A DNA stretch of 64,000 bases from an uncultured Actinomycetes bacterium (GTDB lineage: Bacteria; Actinomycetota; Actinomycetes; Nanopelagicales; Nanopelagicaceae), in the NCBI GenBank assembly GCA_903822425.1, contig CAIJOY010000007.1, positions 1-64,000 on the forward strand. The letters run 5' to 3'. The notes beneath the pieces were generated by a model. It was not told the origin of the DNA. It saw nothing but the letters and a program-made list of their open reading frames with translations, and searched no databases. Position numbers and translations under genes: made by a program. This document shows positions 32,378 through 43,165 of this stretch, piece by piece. Each line of letters opens with the position of its first letter. Position 1 is the stretch's first letter.

Positions 32378-33978
32378 TGGGACACATCGATGTCAGTGCA
32401 ATTGAATACTCGCTATCTGATGGTCGAGTACTGCTCAATGATGTGAATTTCCGCGTAGGAGATGGCGCCAAAGTTGCTCTCATTGGGGCAAACGGTTCTG
32501 GTAAAACAACTCTCATCCGAATGATTTGTGGTGATATCCAACCCGAATCTGGCACCGTCTCCATTTCTGGTGGCTTGGGTGTTATGCGCCAGTTCATTGG
32601 TTCAGTCAGGGATGAATCTACTGTGCGCGATCTTCTCATTTCAGTTGCGCCTAAAAAGATCCGTGATGCGGCACAAGCAGTTAAGACGAGCGAAGAATTG
32701 ATGAACAACCGCAATGAAGAGCGCGATCAAATGTCATATGCCCAAGCACTTGCCGATTGGGGCGATGCTGGAGGGTATGAGTTTGAAGTAATTTGGGATG
32801 TTTGTTGCACCGAGGCGCTAGGAAAATCTTTTGATTCTGTTTCACATCGGGCCGTTAATACTCTTTCTGGGGGAGAGCAAAAGAAATTAGTTTTGCGAGC
32901 ACTTTTGCAAGGACCTGAGGAAGTATTACTTCTAGATGAGCCCGATAACTATTTAGATGTTCCATCAAAGCGTTGGCTGGAAGAAGTTATTACTGAAACC
33001 AAGAAGACTGTTTTGTTTGTTAGCCACGACCGTGAGCTCTTAGACCGCACTGCAAATCGCATTATTACATTAGAGCAAGGTGTTGGCGGCAATACCGCTT
33101 GGGTCCATGGGGGCAAGTTCTCTACGTGGCACGATGCTCGCAAGGCGCGCAATGCTCGATTTGCGGAATTGCTTTTGCGTTGGGAGCAAGAGCGCGATCG
33201 CTTGAAAGAACTTGTACGCACTTTGCAATGGCAAGCCGCAAGCAGCCCTGATATGGCTTCAAAGTATCGTGCGATGCAAACTCGTTTGAGAAAGTTTGAA
33301 GAAGTGGGCGCACCTGAGGCGCCGCCGATTGAACAAGATGTTCGCGTGGCTTTACATGGAGGTCGCACCGGTTTACGGGCCCTTACTTTCAAAAATCTTG
33401 CGCTCACAGGGCTGACTGAACCATTTGATTTTGAAATATTCTTTGGCGATCGGGTTGCAGTTCTGGGGAAAAATGGCACGGGTAAGTCTCATTTTCTGCG
33501 CATGATTTCAGGTGATCAAAGCGTGAAGTACACGGGCGAATATAAACTTGGCGCACGCGTTTCCCCGGGCTACTTTGCACAGACGCATTCTCATCCAGAG
33601 TTTCAAGCCAAGACTTTGCTGGAATTATTGTGGGAAAATTATTCACTTCAGTTGGGTCCAGCAAAGAGCGTGCTGCGCAAATACGAAATTCATGGACAAG
33701 CTGAGCAAAAGTTCTCATCACTCTCTGGCGGCCAACAAGCGCGTTTCCAAGTGCTTTTGCTGGAGTTATCTGGATCGACCCTTCTCTTGCTGGATGAACC
33801 CACAGATAATTTAGATTTAGCTAGCGCCGAAAGTCTGGAAAATGCTTTGGGGCAATACGAGGGAACAGTCGTGGCAGTGACCCATGATCGATGGTTTACC
33901 CGAGGATTTAGCAGATATCTGATTTTTGGGGCCAACGGGCAGGTATATGAGAGTCCCGAGCCCGTTTTCGAGCACTAA
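32377..33978 (+). CDS. ABC-F family ATPase (duplicated ABC domains, no TM)
   Basis: Walker A GANGSGKTTLIRM and GKNGTGKSHFLRM; LSGGEQKKLVLRALLQGPEEVLLLDEPDNYLD; LSGGQQARFQVLLLELSGSTLLLLDEPTDNLD. Confidence 0.92.
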   Translation: MGHIDVSAIEYSLSDGRVLLNDVNFRVGDGAKVALIGANGSGKTTLIRMICGDIQPESGTVSISGGLGVMRQFIGSVRDESTVRDLLISVAPKKIRDAAQAVKTSEELMNNRNEERDQMSYAQALADWGDAGGYEFEVIWDVCCTEALGKSFDSVSHRAVNTLSGGEQKKLVLRALLQGPEEVLLLDEPDNYLDVPSKRWLEEVITETKKTVLFVSHDRELLDRTANRIITLEQGVGGNTAWVHGGKFSTWHDARKARNARFAELLLRWEQERDRLKELVRTLQWQAASSPDMASKYRAMQTRLRKFEEVGAPEAPPIEQDVRVALHGGRTGLRALTFKNLALTGLTEPFDFEIFFGDRVAVLGKNGTGKSHFLRMISGDQSVKYTGEYKLGARVSPGYFAQTHSHPEFQAKTLLELLWENYSLQLGPAKSVLRKYEIHGQAEQKFSSLSGGQQARFQVLLLELSGSTLLLLDEPTDNLDLASAESLENALGQYEGTVVAVTHDRWFTRGFSRYLIFGANGQVYESPEPVFEH

Positions 33979-34084
33979 TCCAGGACGTTTTGACCCATGG
34001 CCCGCTGCGAAGGTACCCTTACGCTCCTGCGCCAGTTGGTGCGATGCAAGGCAATAGTAATTAAGTAGAAGCGAGGGTAAGAGC

Positions 34085-34537
34085 GTGCGTACATATAGTC
34101 CGAAGCCTGGAGATGTAGTGCGAAAGTGGCATGTCATCGACGCGCAAGACGTTGTATTGGGTCGCCTTGCAACTCATGCTGCTGTTTTGTTACGCGGCAA
34201 GCACAAAGCAACATTTGCTCCACACATGGACATGGGTGACTTCGTTGTCATCATCAATGCTGAAAAGGTTGCACTCTCTGGATCCAAGTCGACTCAGAAG
34301 TACGCACACCAACACTCAGGTTTCCCAGGCGGTTTAACTTCCACCGTGTACGGGGATTTAATGGTCAAGCACCCAACACGCGCTGTTGAAAAAGTGATTA
34401 AGGGCATGTTGCCAAAGAACACACTTGGACGCGCAATTGCCACCAAGCTCAAAGTTTATGCAGGTCCAGAACATCCACATGCAGCACAAGCACCAGTTCC
34501 ATATGTGTTCGAGCAAGTTTCCCAGATCGTTAAGTAG
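34085..34537 (+). CDS. rplM: 50S ribosomal protein L13 (GTG start)
   Basis: [54 protein letters not shown]. Confidence 0.98.
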   Translation: MRTYSPKPGDVVRKWHVIDAQDVVLGRLATHAAVLLRGKHKATFAPHMDMGDFVVIINAEKVALSGSKSTQKYAHQHSGFPGGLTSTVYGDLMVKHPTRAVEKVIKGMLPKNTLGRAIATKLKVYAGPEHPHAAQAPVPYVFEQVSQIVK

Positions 34538-34550
34538 AGGATAAGAATAA

Positions 34551-35042
34551 ATGATGTCTGAAAACACCCTAGTCGGCGATCTCGATGAGACTGAAGTTCC
34601 AACTTCTTACTCATCTTCAACTCCAGCTGCAGCAACGAATCGTCCAGCAATTAAGGCTCCTGGTGGCGGAACTGGTCGTCGTAAAGAGGCAGTTGCTCGT
34701 GTTCGTTTAGTGCCTGGTACAGGTCGTTGGGTTGTTAACGGCAAAACTCTTCCAGATTATTTCCCAAACAAAGTTCACCAACAACTAGTTTCTGAGCCAT
34801 TTCGCACGGTAGGTGCTGAAAATGGTTATGACGTTTTTGCACGCATCGATGGTGGCGGAGTTTCTGGTCAAGCCGGTGCACTTCGCTTAGGTGTTGCTCG
34901 CGCACTCAATCAAATTGATGAAGAAGCACATCGTCCAGCGTTGAAGAAGGCTGGATTCCTTACTCGTGATGCTCGCGTCATTGAGCGCAAGAAGTACGGT
35001 CTGAAGAAAGCCCGTAAGCGCTCGCAATACAGCAAGCGTTAA
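34551..35042 (+). CDS. rpsI: 30S ribosomal protein S9
   Basis: [37 protein letters not shown]. Confidence 0.97.
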   Translation: MMSENTLVGDLDETEVPTSYSSSTPAAATNRPAIKAPGGGTGRRKEAVARVRLVPGTGRWVVNGKTLPDYFPNKVHQQLVSEPFRTVGAENGYDVFARIDGGGVSGQAGALRLGVARALNQIDEEAHRPALKKAGFLTRDARVIERKKYGLKKARKRSQYSKR

Positions 35043-35070
35043 TTCACATCCGCGATATTTAACCGCGATC

Positions 35071-36411
35071 ATGGCGCTCTTTGGCACCGATGGTATTCGT
35101 GGAGTAGCAAATAGCGATCTCACTGCAGAACTTGCATTGGATGTTGCTGTTGCCGCCGCTCACGTCCTTGTTGAATCATCTAGCAATAAAGATCATCGCC
35201 CGACTGCAATCGTTGGCCAAGATTCACGTGCATCTGGAGAATTCTTAGAAGCAGCGATAGTTGCAGGTTTAACCAGTGCCGGAATCAATGTGTACCGTGT
35301 TGGAATTTTGCCAACCCCAGCAATTGCCTTTTTAGTTGCCGAAAGCAAAGCAGATCTCGGCGTCATGATTAGCGCATCTCACAACCCCATGCCCGATAAC
35401 GGAATCAAATTGTTCTCACGCGGTGGCGGGAAATTAGCCGACGTCATTGAAGCGCGCATAGAAGCGCGAATTGGTGAACCATGGGAACGACCAACTGGAC
35501 TCAATGTTGGCCGAGCTATCGATGATGCAAATGCAAGGGAACGATACCTCGCACATTTGCTTGCATCGGTCACTACAAAACTTGATGGGCTCACCGTTGT
35601 AGTGGATTGCGCCAATGGCGCCTCATCCAAAGTGGCACCTGAAGCACTGCGACGAGCGGGAGCAAAAGTAATTTCTCTATCAGATCATCCAGATGGCTGG
35701 AATATTAATGAAAATTGTGGCTCTACTCATCTGGAATCTTTGCGTGCCAAAGTTTTAGAAACTGGCGCTGATATTGGCATTGCACATGATGGGGATGCTG
35801 ATCGCTGTTTAGCTGTAGATGCAGATGGCAATGACATCGACGGTGATCAGATACTTGCAGTCCTCGCAGTTGGTCTGAAATCTCGCGGTCTCCTTCGCAG
35901 CAATAGCGTCGTTGGGACCGTTATGAGCAATTTAGGATTTATGAAAGCAATGCACGAGGCAAAGATCGATGTCATCACCACTGCGGTCGGGGACCGATAC
36001 GTACTAGAAGCAATGATTGATTCAGATTTTGTAATCGGTGGAGAGCAATCCGGACATGTCATTTTGCGCGATCACGCAAGTACGGGAGATGGGATCTTGA
36101 CAGCCCTAGCTTTTCTTCAAGAAATGAAAATAAGCGGCAAAAATGCGGCAGAGCTCACCAGCGTCATGAAGCGCTTTCCTCAAATTCTTATTAATGTAAA
36201 AAACGTTGCTAAAGATAAACTTGCTGAGTCAACGGTGATAGCGCAAGCGGCCTCCGAAGCTGAAGCAGAACTGGGAGATTCCGGAAGAATCTTGCTACGC
36301 GCATCTGGCACAGAACCGCTGGTTCGAGTGATGGTGGAAGCGGCAAGTTCTGAAATTGCAACTAAGATTGCAGAGAAATTAGCGGCAATTATTCAAAAAG
36401 AACTTGGATAG
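35071..36411 (+). CDS. glmM: Phosphoglucosamine mutase
   Basis: LFGTDGIRGVAN, MISASHNPMPDNGIKLF, GDADRCLAVDADG. Confidence 0.97.
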   Translation: MALFGTDGIRGVANSDLTAELALDVAVAAAHVLVESSSNKDHRPTAIVGQDSRASGEFLEAAIVAGLTSAGINVYRVGILPTPAIAFLVAESKADLGVMISASHNPMPDNGIKLFSRGGGKLADVIEARIEARIGEPWERPTGLNVGRAIDDANARERYLAHLLASVTTKLDGLTVVVDCANGASSKVAPEALRRAGAKVISLSDHPDGWNINENCGSTHLESLRAKVLETGADIGIAHDGDADRCLAVDADGNDIDGDQILAVLAVGLKSRGLLRSNSVVGTVMSNLGFMKAMHEAKIDVITTAVGDRYVLEAMIDSDFVIGGEQSGHVILRDHASTGDGILTALAFLQEMKISGKNAAELTSVMKRFPQILINVKNVAKDKLAESTVIAQAASEAEAELGDSGRILLRASGTEPLVRVMVEAASSEIATKIAEKLAAIIQKELG

Positions 36412-36414
36412 ACC

Positions 36415-38253
36415 ATGTGCGGAATTGTCGGATACACAGGTAAACAATCAGCAATAACTCCACTCATCGAAGGTTTGCGTCGACTTGAGTATCGCGGATA
36501 TGACTCAGCAGGTATTGCACTAGGAACACCAAATAAACTTTTTATCGAAAAACGTGCTGGCAAATTAGCAAACCTCGAAGCTGAACTCGGTGTAAAGATT
36601 CCCACTGCCCAAAGCGGCATTGGCCATACTCGCTGGGCAACTCATGGTGGCCCCACTGATCGCAATGCCCATCCGCATGTGGATAATGAAGGCAAGTTGG
36701 CTGTTATACATAATGGAATAATTGAAAACTACACACAGCTTCGCACTGAACTTGAATCGCGCGGGCATAAATTTGAATCAGAAACAGACACTGAATCTGT
36801 TGCTCACCTCCTTAGTGATTTACGCAAATCTCACAAAGGAGACCTCTCCGCTGCCATGCGCGAAGCAGCTAAGTATTTAAGAGGCTCATTCACTTTGCTC
36901 GCCATTCATTCGGATGCGCCAACAATCATTGTCGGCGTTCGTCGTAATTCCCCACTAGTTGTGGGCTTAGGCGATGGCGAAAACTTTATGGCCTCAGATG
37001 TCGCTGCATTTATTGATTACACCAAGCGAGCCGTTGAGTTAGGGCAAGACCATGTTGTCACTATGACCCCTTCGGCAATCTCTATAACAGATTTAGAAGG
37101 TAATGCGGTTGTGCCAAAAGAATATGAGATCACATGGGATGCCAGTGCTGCTCAAAAAGGCGGTTTCAGCCACTTCATGTTGAAGGAGATCTTTGAGCAA
37201 CCTAAGGCGGTGGCAGACACGCTAGTTGGACGGCTGGATGAGAACAACCACATTGTTTTAGATGAACTTCATTTGAGTAAGCAAGAGATCCAAAATCTTA
37301 AGAAGATAGTCGTACTCGCATGCGGTACCGCCTATCACGCTGGGATGCTAGCAAAGTATGCAATTGAGAAATGGGCAAAAATTACCGTTGAAGTTGAGTT
37401 GGCAAGCGAATTCCGTTATCGCGATCCGCTGATTGATTCTCAAACTTTAGTAATTGCGATTTCCCAAAGTGGTGAAACGATGGACACTCTCATGGCGCTA
37501 CGTCATGCTAAATCGGCAGGTGCCAGAATTTTGGCAGTGTGTAATACTAATAGCTCAACTATTCCGCGAGAATCCGATGCTGTTCTATATACCCACGCTG
37601 GACCAGAAATTGCAGTTGCCTCCACAAAAGCTTTCTTAACCCAAGTGATTGCTGTTTACCTCATTGGGCTGCACTTGGCACAAGAGCGTGTTGTTCTCAC
37701 TGGCGTACAAGTGAAAGAAATATTTAATGAACTTCTGGAATTGCCAAGCAAAATTGAGCAGATTCTTGAAACTGTCGAACCACTTCGTGAATTAACTCGC
37801 GGTTTTGCGCAATCTACTTCTGTCCTCTTTCTTGGAAGGAATGTTGGATTTCCAGTAGCTCTTGAAGGTGCACTCAAACTTAAAGAATTGGCATACATGC
37901 ATGCCGAAGGTTTTGCTGGAGGCGAACTCAAACATGGGCCTATTGCTCTCATCGAAGAAGGAACTCCTGTTATAGCGATCTTGCCAGCAAGTCATGAACA
38001 TGGGCTTGATGAGAAAATGTTGAGCAATATTCAAGAAGTTAAAGCCCGTGGCGCACTTGTCATTGTGATCGCTCAAGAAAGTGCCGTAGTTACTGGCGCT
38101 ACTCACATAATTCGCATCCCAGATGCTCCATCACTCTTACAACCAGTCTTGGCAACGGTTCCTCTTCAAGTTTTTGCCTATGAAATGGCAGTTGCGCGGG
38201 GAAATGATGTAGATCAACCGCGTAATTTGGCTAAATCTGTCACTGTGGAATAG
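36415..38253 (+). CDS. glmS: Glutamine-fructose-6-phosphate aminotransferase (isomerizing)
   Basis: MCGIVGYTGKQSAITPLIEGLRRLEYRGYDSAGIA; C-terminal SIS domains; DQPRNLAKSVTVE. Confidence 0.98.
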   Translation: MCGIVGYTGKQSAITPLIEGLRRLEYRGYDSAGIALGTPNKLFIEKRAGKLANLEAELGVKIPTAQSGIGHTRWATHGGPTDRNAHPHVDNEGKLAVIHNGIIENYTQLRTELESRGHKFESETDTESVAHLLSDLRKSHKGDLSAAMREAAKYLRGSFTLLAIHSDAPTIIVGVRRNSPLVVGLGDGENFMASDVAAFIDYTKRAVELGQDHVVTMTPSAISITDLEGNAVVPKEYEITWDASAAQKGGFSHFMLKEIFEQPKAVADTLVGRLDENNHIVLDELHLSKQEIQNLKKIVVLACGTAYHAGMLAKYAIEKWAKITVEVELASEFRYRDPLIDSQTLVIAISQSGETMDTLMALRHAKSAGARILAVCNTNSSTIPRESDAVLYTHAGPEIAVASTKAFLTQVIAVYLIGLHLAQERVVLTGVQVKEIFNELLELPSKIEQILETVEPLRELTRGFAQSTSVLFLGRNVGFPVALEGALKLKELAYMHAEGFAGGELKHGPIALIEEGTPVIAILPASHEHGLDEKMLSNIQEVKARGALVIVIAQESAVVTGATHIIRIPDAPSLLQPVLATVPLQVFAYEMAVARGNDVDQPRNLAKSVTVE

Positions 38254-38278
38254 CCGACTTAAGACTTAGGATAAGCCC

Positions 38279-38623
38279 ATGATTGAGGGCATCGGAATCG
38301 ACGTTGTAGACATCGAACGCTTCGCGCAATCCTTGGAACGTACACCGACTCTTGCCGATCGCCTTTTCACCGAAAATGAAAAGTTATTGCCGATTTCATC
38401 TCAAGCTGCGCGCTTTGCAGCAAAGGAAGCGCTGGCCAAAGCACTCAATGCCGGCAAAGGACTTGCCTGGCTTGAAGCTGAAGTCGTGAATCTTGAATCG
38501 GGGAAACCGGTATTTCTCTTTCGCGGACAGATCGCTGATTTAGTAGATGGAGCCCTTGTTCATCTTTCGCTTTCCCATGATGCTGGAATTGCATCTGCCA
38601 TGGTGATTGTTGAGCGAGATTGA
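38279..38623 (+). CDS. acpS: Holo-[acyl-carrier-protein] synthase
   Basis: [45 protein letters not shown]. Confidence 0.94.
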   Translation: MIEGIGIDVVDIERFAQSLERTPTLADRLFTENEKLLPISSQAARFAAKEALAKALNAGKGLAWLEAEVVNLESGKPVFLFRGQIADLVDGALVHLSLSHDAGIASAMVIVERD

Positions 38624-39747
38624 TGCAAAACCGCGCAGAAGTACACGTTGACCTTGGCGCTATCGCACACAATGTGGCGCAATTAAAGAAAATTTCTGGA
38701 GTGCCTATTTTGGCTGTCCTCAAGGCTGATGCTTATGGACACGGGCTTATCCCGGTGGCTCGATGTGTTCTTGATGCGGGTGCGCAATGGTTAGGCGTTG
38801 CTTTGCTCGATGAAGCATCTGCTATTCGTAGCGCTGGAATTGATGCACCCATCATTGCTTGGTTAGTCCCACCAGGTTCAGATTTCACAAGCGCCATCTC
38901 CCAGAACATTGATTTAGGAGTCGCTTCCATACTCTCTTACAAGCAAATTAGTGCCGCTGCTCGCACTCTGGGCAAGAAAGCCAGAATTCATATTGAAGTC
39001 GATACTGGAATGACTCGCGGAGGCTTTCTTGATGAATGGGATTCTTTCCTCAACATACTTGAGGTAGACCATGATGATGTTGAAGTAATTGGCATTTTTT
39101 CGCACTTTGCTCGGGCTGATGAACCTGGAGAGAAACAAAATGCTGCCCAGCTAAAGAGCTTTGTTGAAGCATCTGATGACCTCAACCGGATTGGAATAGA
39201 GCCCCAGATTCACCACCTTTCGAATTCTGCAGCAACTCTCATTGATGCCTCGGCACACTTTGATTTAGTTCGAACTGGTATCGCAATGTATGGGCTTTCA
39301 CCTGATCCGCAAACTTTAGGATCATCAGAAAAACTGAGCCTAAAACCTGCAATGAGTGTGCGAGCAAAATTGCATCTGGTCAAATCAGTTTTGGCCAATA
39401 CCCCGGTTGGGTATGGAGCAACAGAGATGACATCTTGCGATACAAAACTTGGTGTTGTCGCAATGGGATATGCAGATGGAATTCCGCGCATCGCTCGAAA
39501 GGCAGGAGTATTTGTTGACGGCAAACGTGCACCAATTATTGGGCGAATTTCTATGGATCAATTTGTAGTCGACTTGGGCCCAAATTCCGCTGCACAATCT
39601 GGGGATTGGGTCTTAGTTTTTGGCCCTGGCGAGCAAGGCGAATACACCGCCGATGATTGGGGTGCGGCAAGTTCGAGCATTAATTATGAAATAGTCACGC
39701 GAATTGCTCAACGAGTCCCTAGGATTTACACCAGTCATGAAAAATAA
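38623..39747 (+). CDS. alr: Alanine racemase
   Basis: VHVDLGAIAHNVAQLK, VLKADAYGHGLIPVA, MYGLSPDP, GRISMDQFVVDLG. Confidence 0.95.
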   Translation: MQNRAEVHVDLGAIAHNVAQLKKISGVPILAVLKADAYGHGLIPVARCVLDAGAQWLGVALLDEASAIRSAGIDAPIIAWLVPPGSDFTSAISQNIDLGVASILSYKQISAAARTLGKKARIHIEVDTGMTRGGFLDEWDSFLNILEVDHDDVEVIGIFSHFARADEPGEKQNAAQLKSFVEASDDLNRIGIEPQIHHLSNSAATLIDASAHFDLVRTGIAMYGLSPDPQTLGSSEKLSLKPAMSVRAKLHLVKSVLANTPVGYGATEMTSCDTKLGVVAMGYADGIPRIARKAGVFVDGKRAPIIGRISMDQFVVDLGPNSAAQSGDWVLVFGPGEQGEYTADDWGAASSSINYEIVTRIAQRVPRIYTSHEK

Positions 39748-40504
39748 TGCGGCACTCCTTTCGGTCAACGGGCTTTCAATTTCATTTGGAGGATTGCAAG
39801 CCCTAAAAGATGTTTATCTGGAAATTCAACCACATGAAGTTGTCGGGCTGATTGGCCCAAATGGTGCCGGCAAGACGACTGCTTTTAATGCAATCTGTGG
39901 AATTATCAAACCGGATAAAGGCACACTCGAATTACGTGGGAAAAATCAGAATTGGCCACGAACAAGTGACTTATCAAAACTAGGAATTGCGCGCACATTA
40001 CAAGGTGTAGGACTTTTCCCTGACCTAACTGTTTTGGAAAATGTCATGATCGGTGCGCAAAAGTTCTCTCGTACGGGAATAATTTCCGCTGGATTTGGCA
40101 CCAATACGCGCGATGAAAAAGAATTAAAAGATCGTTCTATGAGTGTTCTTGAACGGGTATACGCTGCAGGATTAGCTCATCGCCGCGCAGATACTCTTTC
40201 TTATCCTGATACTAAGCGAGTTGCGATCGCTCGAGCACTCGTGGCAGAACCAACAATTCTGATGCTGGATGAACCGGCGGGTGGGCTTGGACCCCAAGAT
40301 ATTGAATGGATGAATTCACTGATTCGTAATTTAACATCGCAAATGTCAGTGCTGATCGTCGAACATCATATGGATGTGATCATGTCCGTGTGTGATCGTT
40401 TGTATGTCCTTAATTTTGGTGAAGTTATCGCTAGCGGAGCAGCAGATGTAGTGCGCCGAGATCCAGCTGTGATTGCTGCCTACCTCGGGACAGGTGCCGC
40501 ATGA
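39737..40504 (+). CDS. Branched-chain-amino-acid-type ABC transporter ATPase (LivG-like)
   Basis: GLIGPNGAGKTTAFNAICGIIKPDKG; ARALVAEPTILMLDEPAGGLGPQD; ATG 39737 overlaps the end of alr. Confidence 0.92.
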   Translation: MKNNAALLSVNGLSISFGGLQALKDVYLEIQPHEVVGLIGPNGAGKTTAFNAICGIIKPDKGTLELRGKNQNWPRTSDLSKLGIARTLQGVGLFPDLTVLENVMIGAQKFSRTGIISAGFGTNTRDEKELKDRSMSVLERVYAAGLAHRRADTLSYPDTKRVAIARALVAEPTILMLDEPAGGLGPQDIEWMNSLIRNLTSQMSVLIVEHHMDVIMSVCDRLYVLNFGEVIASGAADVVRRDPAVIAAYLGTGAA

Positions 40505-41211
40505 GTTTGGTCATTACAGATTTGTGCGTTGATCACGGCGCAATCCGTGCAATTAATGGTGTTTCCTTCTCGGTATCGACAGGACAACTTGCTGCTGTGG
40601 TTGGATCAAATGGTGCGGGTAAAACAACTTTGCTCAGGACTTTATCGGGCCTGAATAAAGCAACAGCCGGTAACGCGCATTGGAAGAGTACAAATCTTTT
40701 GCAAGCGAAACCAGAAAAACTAGTTCGCAAAGGTTTGTCCCATGTTTCAGAAGGAAAGTCTGTTATCCCAGAATTATCTGTTGCTGAAAATCTCGATTTG
40801 GGTGCTCTCTGGCGCCGAAATAAGAAAGAATCTGCTCAAAGCAAGGAAGCAATACTTTCTAATTTTCCTAGATTGGGTGAGCGCTTAGGGCAACGAGCAG
40901 ATACTTTATCTGGAGGCGAAAGGCAGATGTTGGCGATCGGGCGTTCGCTAATGTCTAAACCAGAGCTTCTTTTACTTGATGAGCCTTCACTAGGTTTAGC
41001 ACCATTAGTGATTGAGCAAATCTTTCAATCGATACGAGATCTCACAACCTCGATGGGACTGACAGTTTTGTTAGTCGAACAAAATGCTATAGGAGCGTTA
41101 AAAATCGCAGACATCGGGATTGTCTTAAATCTCGGGAAAGTGGCCATTGCGGGCCCAGCCCAGACTCTCATCGCAGACCCAGCTGTGCGCGCTGCGTATT
41201 TGGGGTATTAA
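40501..41211 (+). CDS. Branched-chain-amino-acid-type ABC transporter ATPase (LivF-like)
   Basis: VVGSNGAGKTTLLRTLSGL; LSGGERQMLAIGRSLMSKPELLLLDEPSLGLAPLVIEQIF. Confidence 0.93.
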   Translation: MSLVITDLCVDHGAIRAINGVSFSVSTGQLAAVVGSNGAGKTTLLRTLSGLNKATAGNAHWKSTNLLQAKPEKLVRKGLSHVSEGKSVIPELSVAENLDLGALWRRNKKESAQSKEAILSNFPRLGERLGQRADTLSGGERQMLAIGRSLMSKPELLLLDEPSLGLAPLVIEQIFQSIRDLTTSMGLTVLLVEQNAIGALKIADIGIVLNLGKVAIAGPAQTLIADPAVRAAYLGY

Positions 41212-41213
41212 TA

Positions 41214-42122
41214 ATGATGAAATTATTCAATACCATTTTGATAGGGATCACTTCGGGCTCAATTTATTCTCTGATGGCGATTGCAATTGTCTTGGTGTGG
41301 AGAAGTACTCGAGTCATTAATTTTGCTCAAGCCGGCTTAGCTCTGGCTTCATCTTTTGTGGGTTTTGAGGTTTTAACTCGAACTGGATCATTTTGGATCG
41401 CACTTCCAGTTGCACTCCTTGCCGGGGCGGGGATGTCAGCTTTTATTGAATACTTCTTCCTCAGACCGTTGTTGAAACGCTCGGGGGATGAGAGCCAGGA
41501 AATCTTCCTGCCAATTATTGCGACCCTTGGTTTGCTGGGAGTTATAAAAGCCATCCTGAGTTTTATTTATGGAGATCAGAATGGAACCATCTCTCCACCA
41601 GTTTCGGATAAAGATTTCATTGTGGGAGCAAACTCAATTTCCATGTCTCCCATGCGCGTCCTTATCCTGATAGTCGTAATTGTTTTGGTCTCTTCCATCA
41701 CGTGGCTTTTCCAAAAAACAAGCATTGGATTAGCTCTTCGAGCATCTTCATATTCACCAGAGATCTCGCGTCTAGCAGGAGTCCGAGTGGATTTGATTCG
41801 AACCTGCGGTTGGGCAATCTCAGGTGCAGCAGGATCTGCAGCGGGTATGTTGCAAACTGCAAATGGATCAGGATCACTTTCACCCGATTCTTTAGAGTTC
41901 AGCCTCTTGCTAGTTTTTGGTTTTGTAGCCGCTGTGATCGGTGGACTAGAAAGTTTGCTTGGCGCCGTACTCGGTGGCATTACTCTAGGAATTTTCATCT
42001 CATTCGTACTGATGTATGTGAGCGGGTCTCTTGTCTTTATTTCAGCTTTCTTAATTTTACTCCTTGTCTTGTATGTAAGGCCGCAAGGAATTATTGGTAA
42101 GAAGGTAGGCCGACGTGCATAA
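41214..42122 (+). CDS. Branched-chain-amino-acid-type ABC transporter permease (LivH-like)
   Basis: GITSGSIYSLMAIAIVLVWRSTRVINFAQ; LVFGFVAAVIGGLESLLGAVLGGITLG. Confidence 0.92.
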   Translation: MMKLFNTILIGITSGSIYSLMAIAIVLVWRSTRVINFAQAGLALASSFVGFEVLTRTGSFWIALPVALLAGAGMSAFIEYFFLRPLLKRSGDESQEIFLPIIATLGLLGVIKAILSFIYGDQNGTISPPVSDKDFIVGANSISMSPMRVLILIVVIVLVSSITWLFQKTSIGLALRASSYSPEISRLAGVRVDLIRTCGWAISGAAGSAAGMLQTANGSGSLSPDSLEFSLLLVFGFVAAVIGGLESLLGAVLGGITLGIFISFVLMYVSGSLVFISAFLILLLVLYVRPQGIIGKKVGRRA

Positions 42123-43131
42123 ATTGAAAGCAAATAACATCACTAGGATCTTCGCGTTTCTCTTTCTCGCCCTATTGGTGTACTTGCTCTCTAATCACAT
42201 TGACGAATGGCGATCTTTTCAAGGTGCGACCGTGATGTTTTACGTAGTAGCAATTGCTTCGATCATTTTGCTGACGGGATATTCTGGGCAAATATCTTTA
42301 GGACATGGCGCACTCGTTGCAATTGGAAGCTATACCGCGGCTTTAACGCAGATCTATCTTCATCAGCCAATCTGGATGTGCTTTGTCGCATCGGTGTTGG
42401 TCACTGCTTTATTTGGCGCATTCCTTGGTTTCGCAGCGGCGCGATTATCTGGACCTTATCTTGCTGGTACTACATTGGCGCTGGCAGTAGGACTTCCATC
42501 TATTGCAAATCAATTCAGAATACTCGGGGGCGAGCAAGGAATTAATTTTGATGTTGGATGGCCACCAAAATCTTTAGGTGCCGATTTCACCCAATACAAG
42601 TGGTTTTTTTGGATTTCGGCACTAGCAACGTTGATTGCTATGTGGTGGTTGCACAATATATTGCGCTCTCGTTACGGACGTGCTTGGCGGGCAGTTCACA
42701 AAAATGAGGTGGCTGCAGAATTGGCTGGGATCCACGTGGGCCGGGCTAAAGTCTTGGCTTTTACTCTGAGTGCTGGCCTTGCCGGCCTTGCTGGAGCCCT
42801 CTTGGCTATGACCATGAATAACGTTTCACCCAGTGTTTTCCCCCTATATCTTTCATTATCTTTGCTGACTGGCGCGGTTCTATCTGGCGTAACTACCCTT
42901 GGAGGGGTAATGATTGGCGCAGTGACGCTGGTCGCGATTCCCGAGATCGCAACATCGGTCTCCAGCCGGTGGGGTGATTCGGGGAATCTGGCTACGTACC
43001 TGCCGAACTTAGTTGTCAGCGTGTTACTTCTCTTGACGGTTTTCCTCGCTCCACGAGGGCCGATAGAAAAGTTCCGTGCACATCGTTCTACCCCAGAACG
43101 AATTTCTCAGACGAAAAGCAAGGCACAGTAA
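42115..43131 (+). CDS. Branched-chain-amino-acid-type ABC transporter permease (LivM-like)
   Basis: LLTGYSGQISLGHGALVAIGSYTAA; GRAWRAVHKNEVAAELAGIHVGRAKVLAFTLSAGLAGLAGALL. Confidence 0.93.
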   Translation: MHKLKANNITRIFAFLFLALLVYLLSNHIDEWRSFQGATVMFYVVAIASIILLTGYSGQISLGHGALVAIGSYTAALTQIYLHQPIWMCFVASVLVTALFGAFLGFAAARLSGPYLAGTTLALAVGLPSIANQFRILGGEQGINFDVGWPPKSLGADFTQYKWFFWISALATLIAMWWLHNILRSRYGRAWRAVHKNEVAAELAGIHVGRAKVLAFTLSAGLAGLAGALLAMTMNNVSPSVFPLYLSLSLLTGAVLSGVTTLGGVMIGAVTLVAIPEIATSVSSRWGDSGNLATYLPNLVVSVLLLLTVFLAPRGPIEKFRAHRSTPERISQTKSKAQ

Positions 43132-43165
43132 ATCCCCTGAAGGGGCCAACGAAAGAAGGAAACCT

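Noticed and set aside
34000-34084. Possible L13 autoregulatory leader upstream of rplM
   Set aside because: Only short imperfect pairings (for example GCGCC-AGTT-GGTGC) could be found by eye.
43134-43145. CCCC-TGAA-GGGG mini-hairpin between livM and livK
   Set aside because: A 4-bp stem is not distinguishable from chance.
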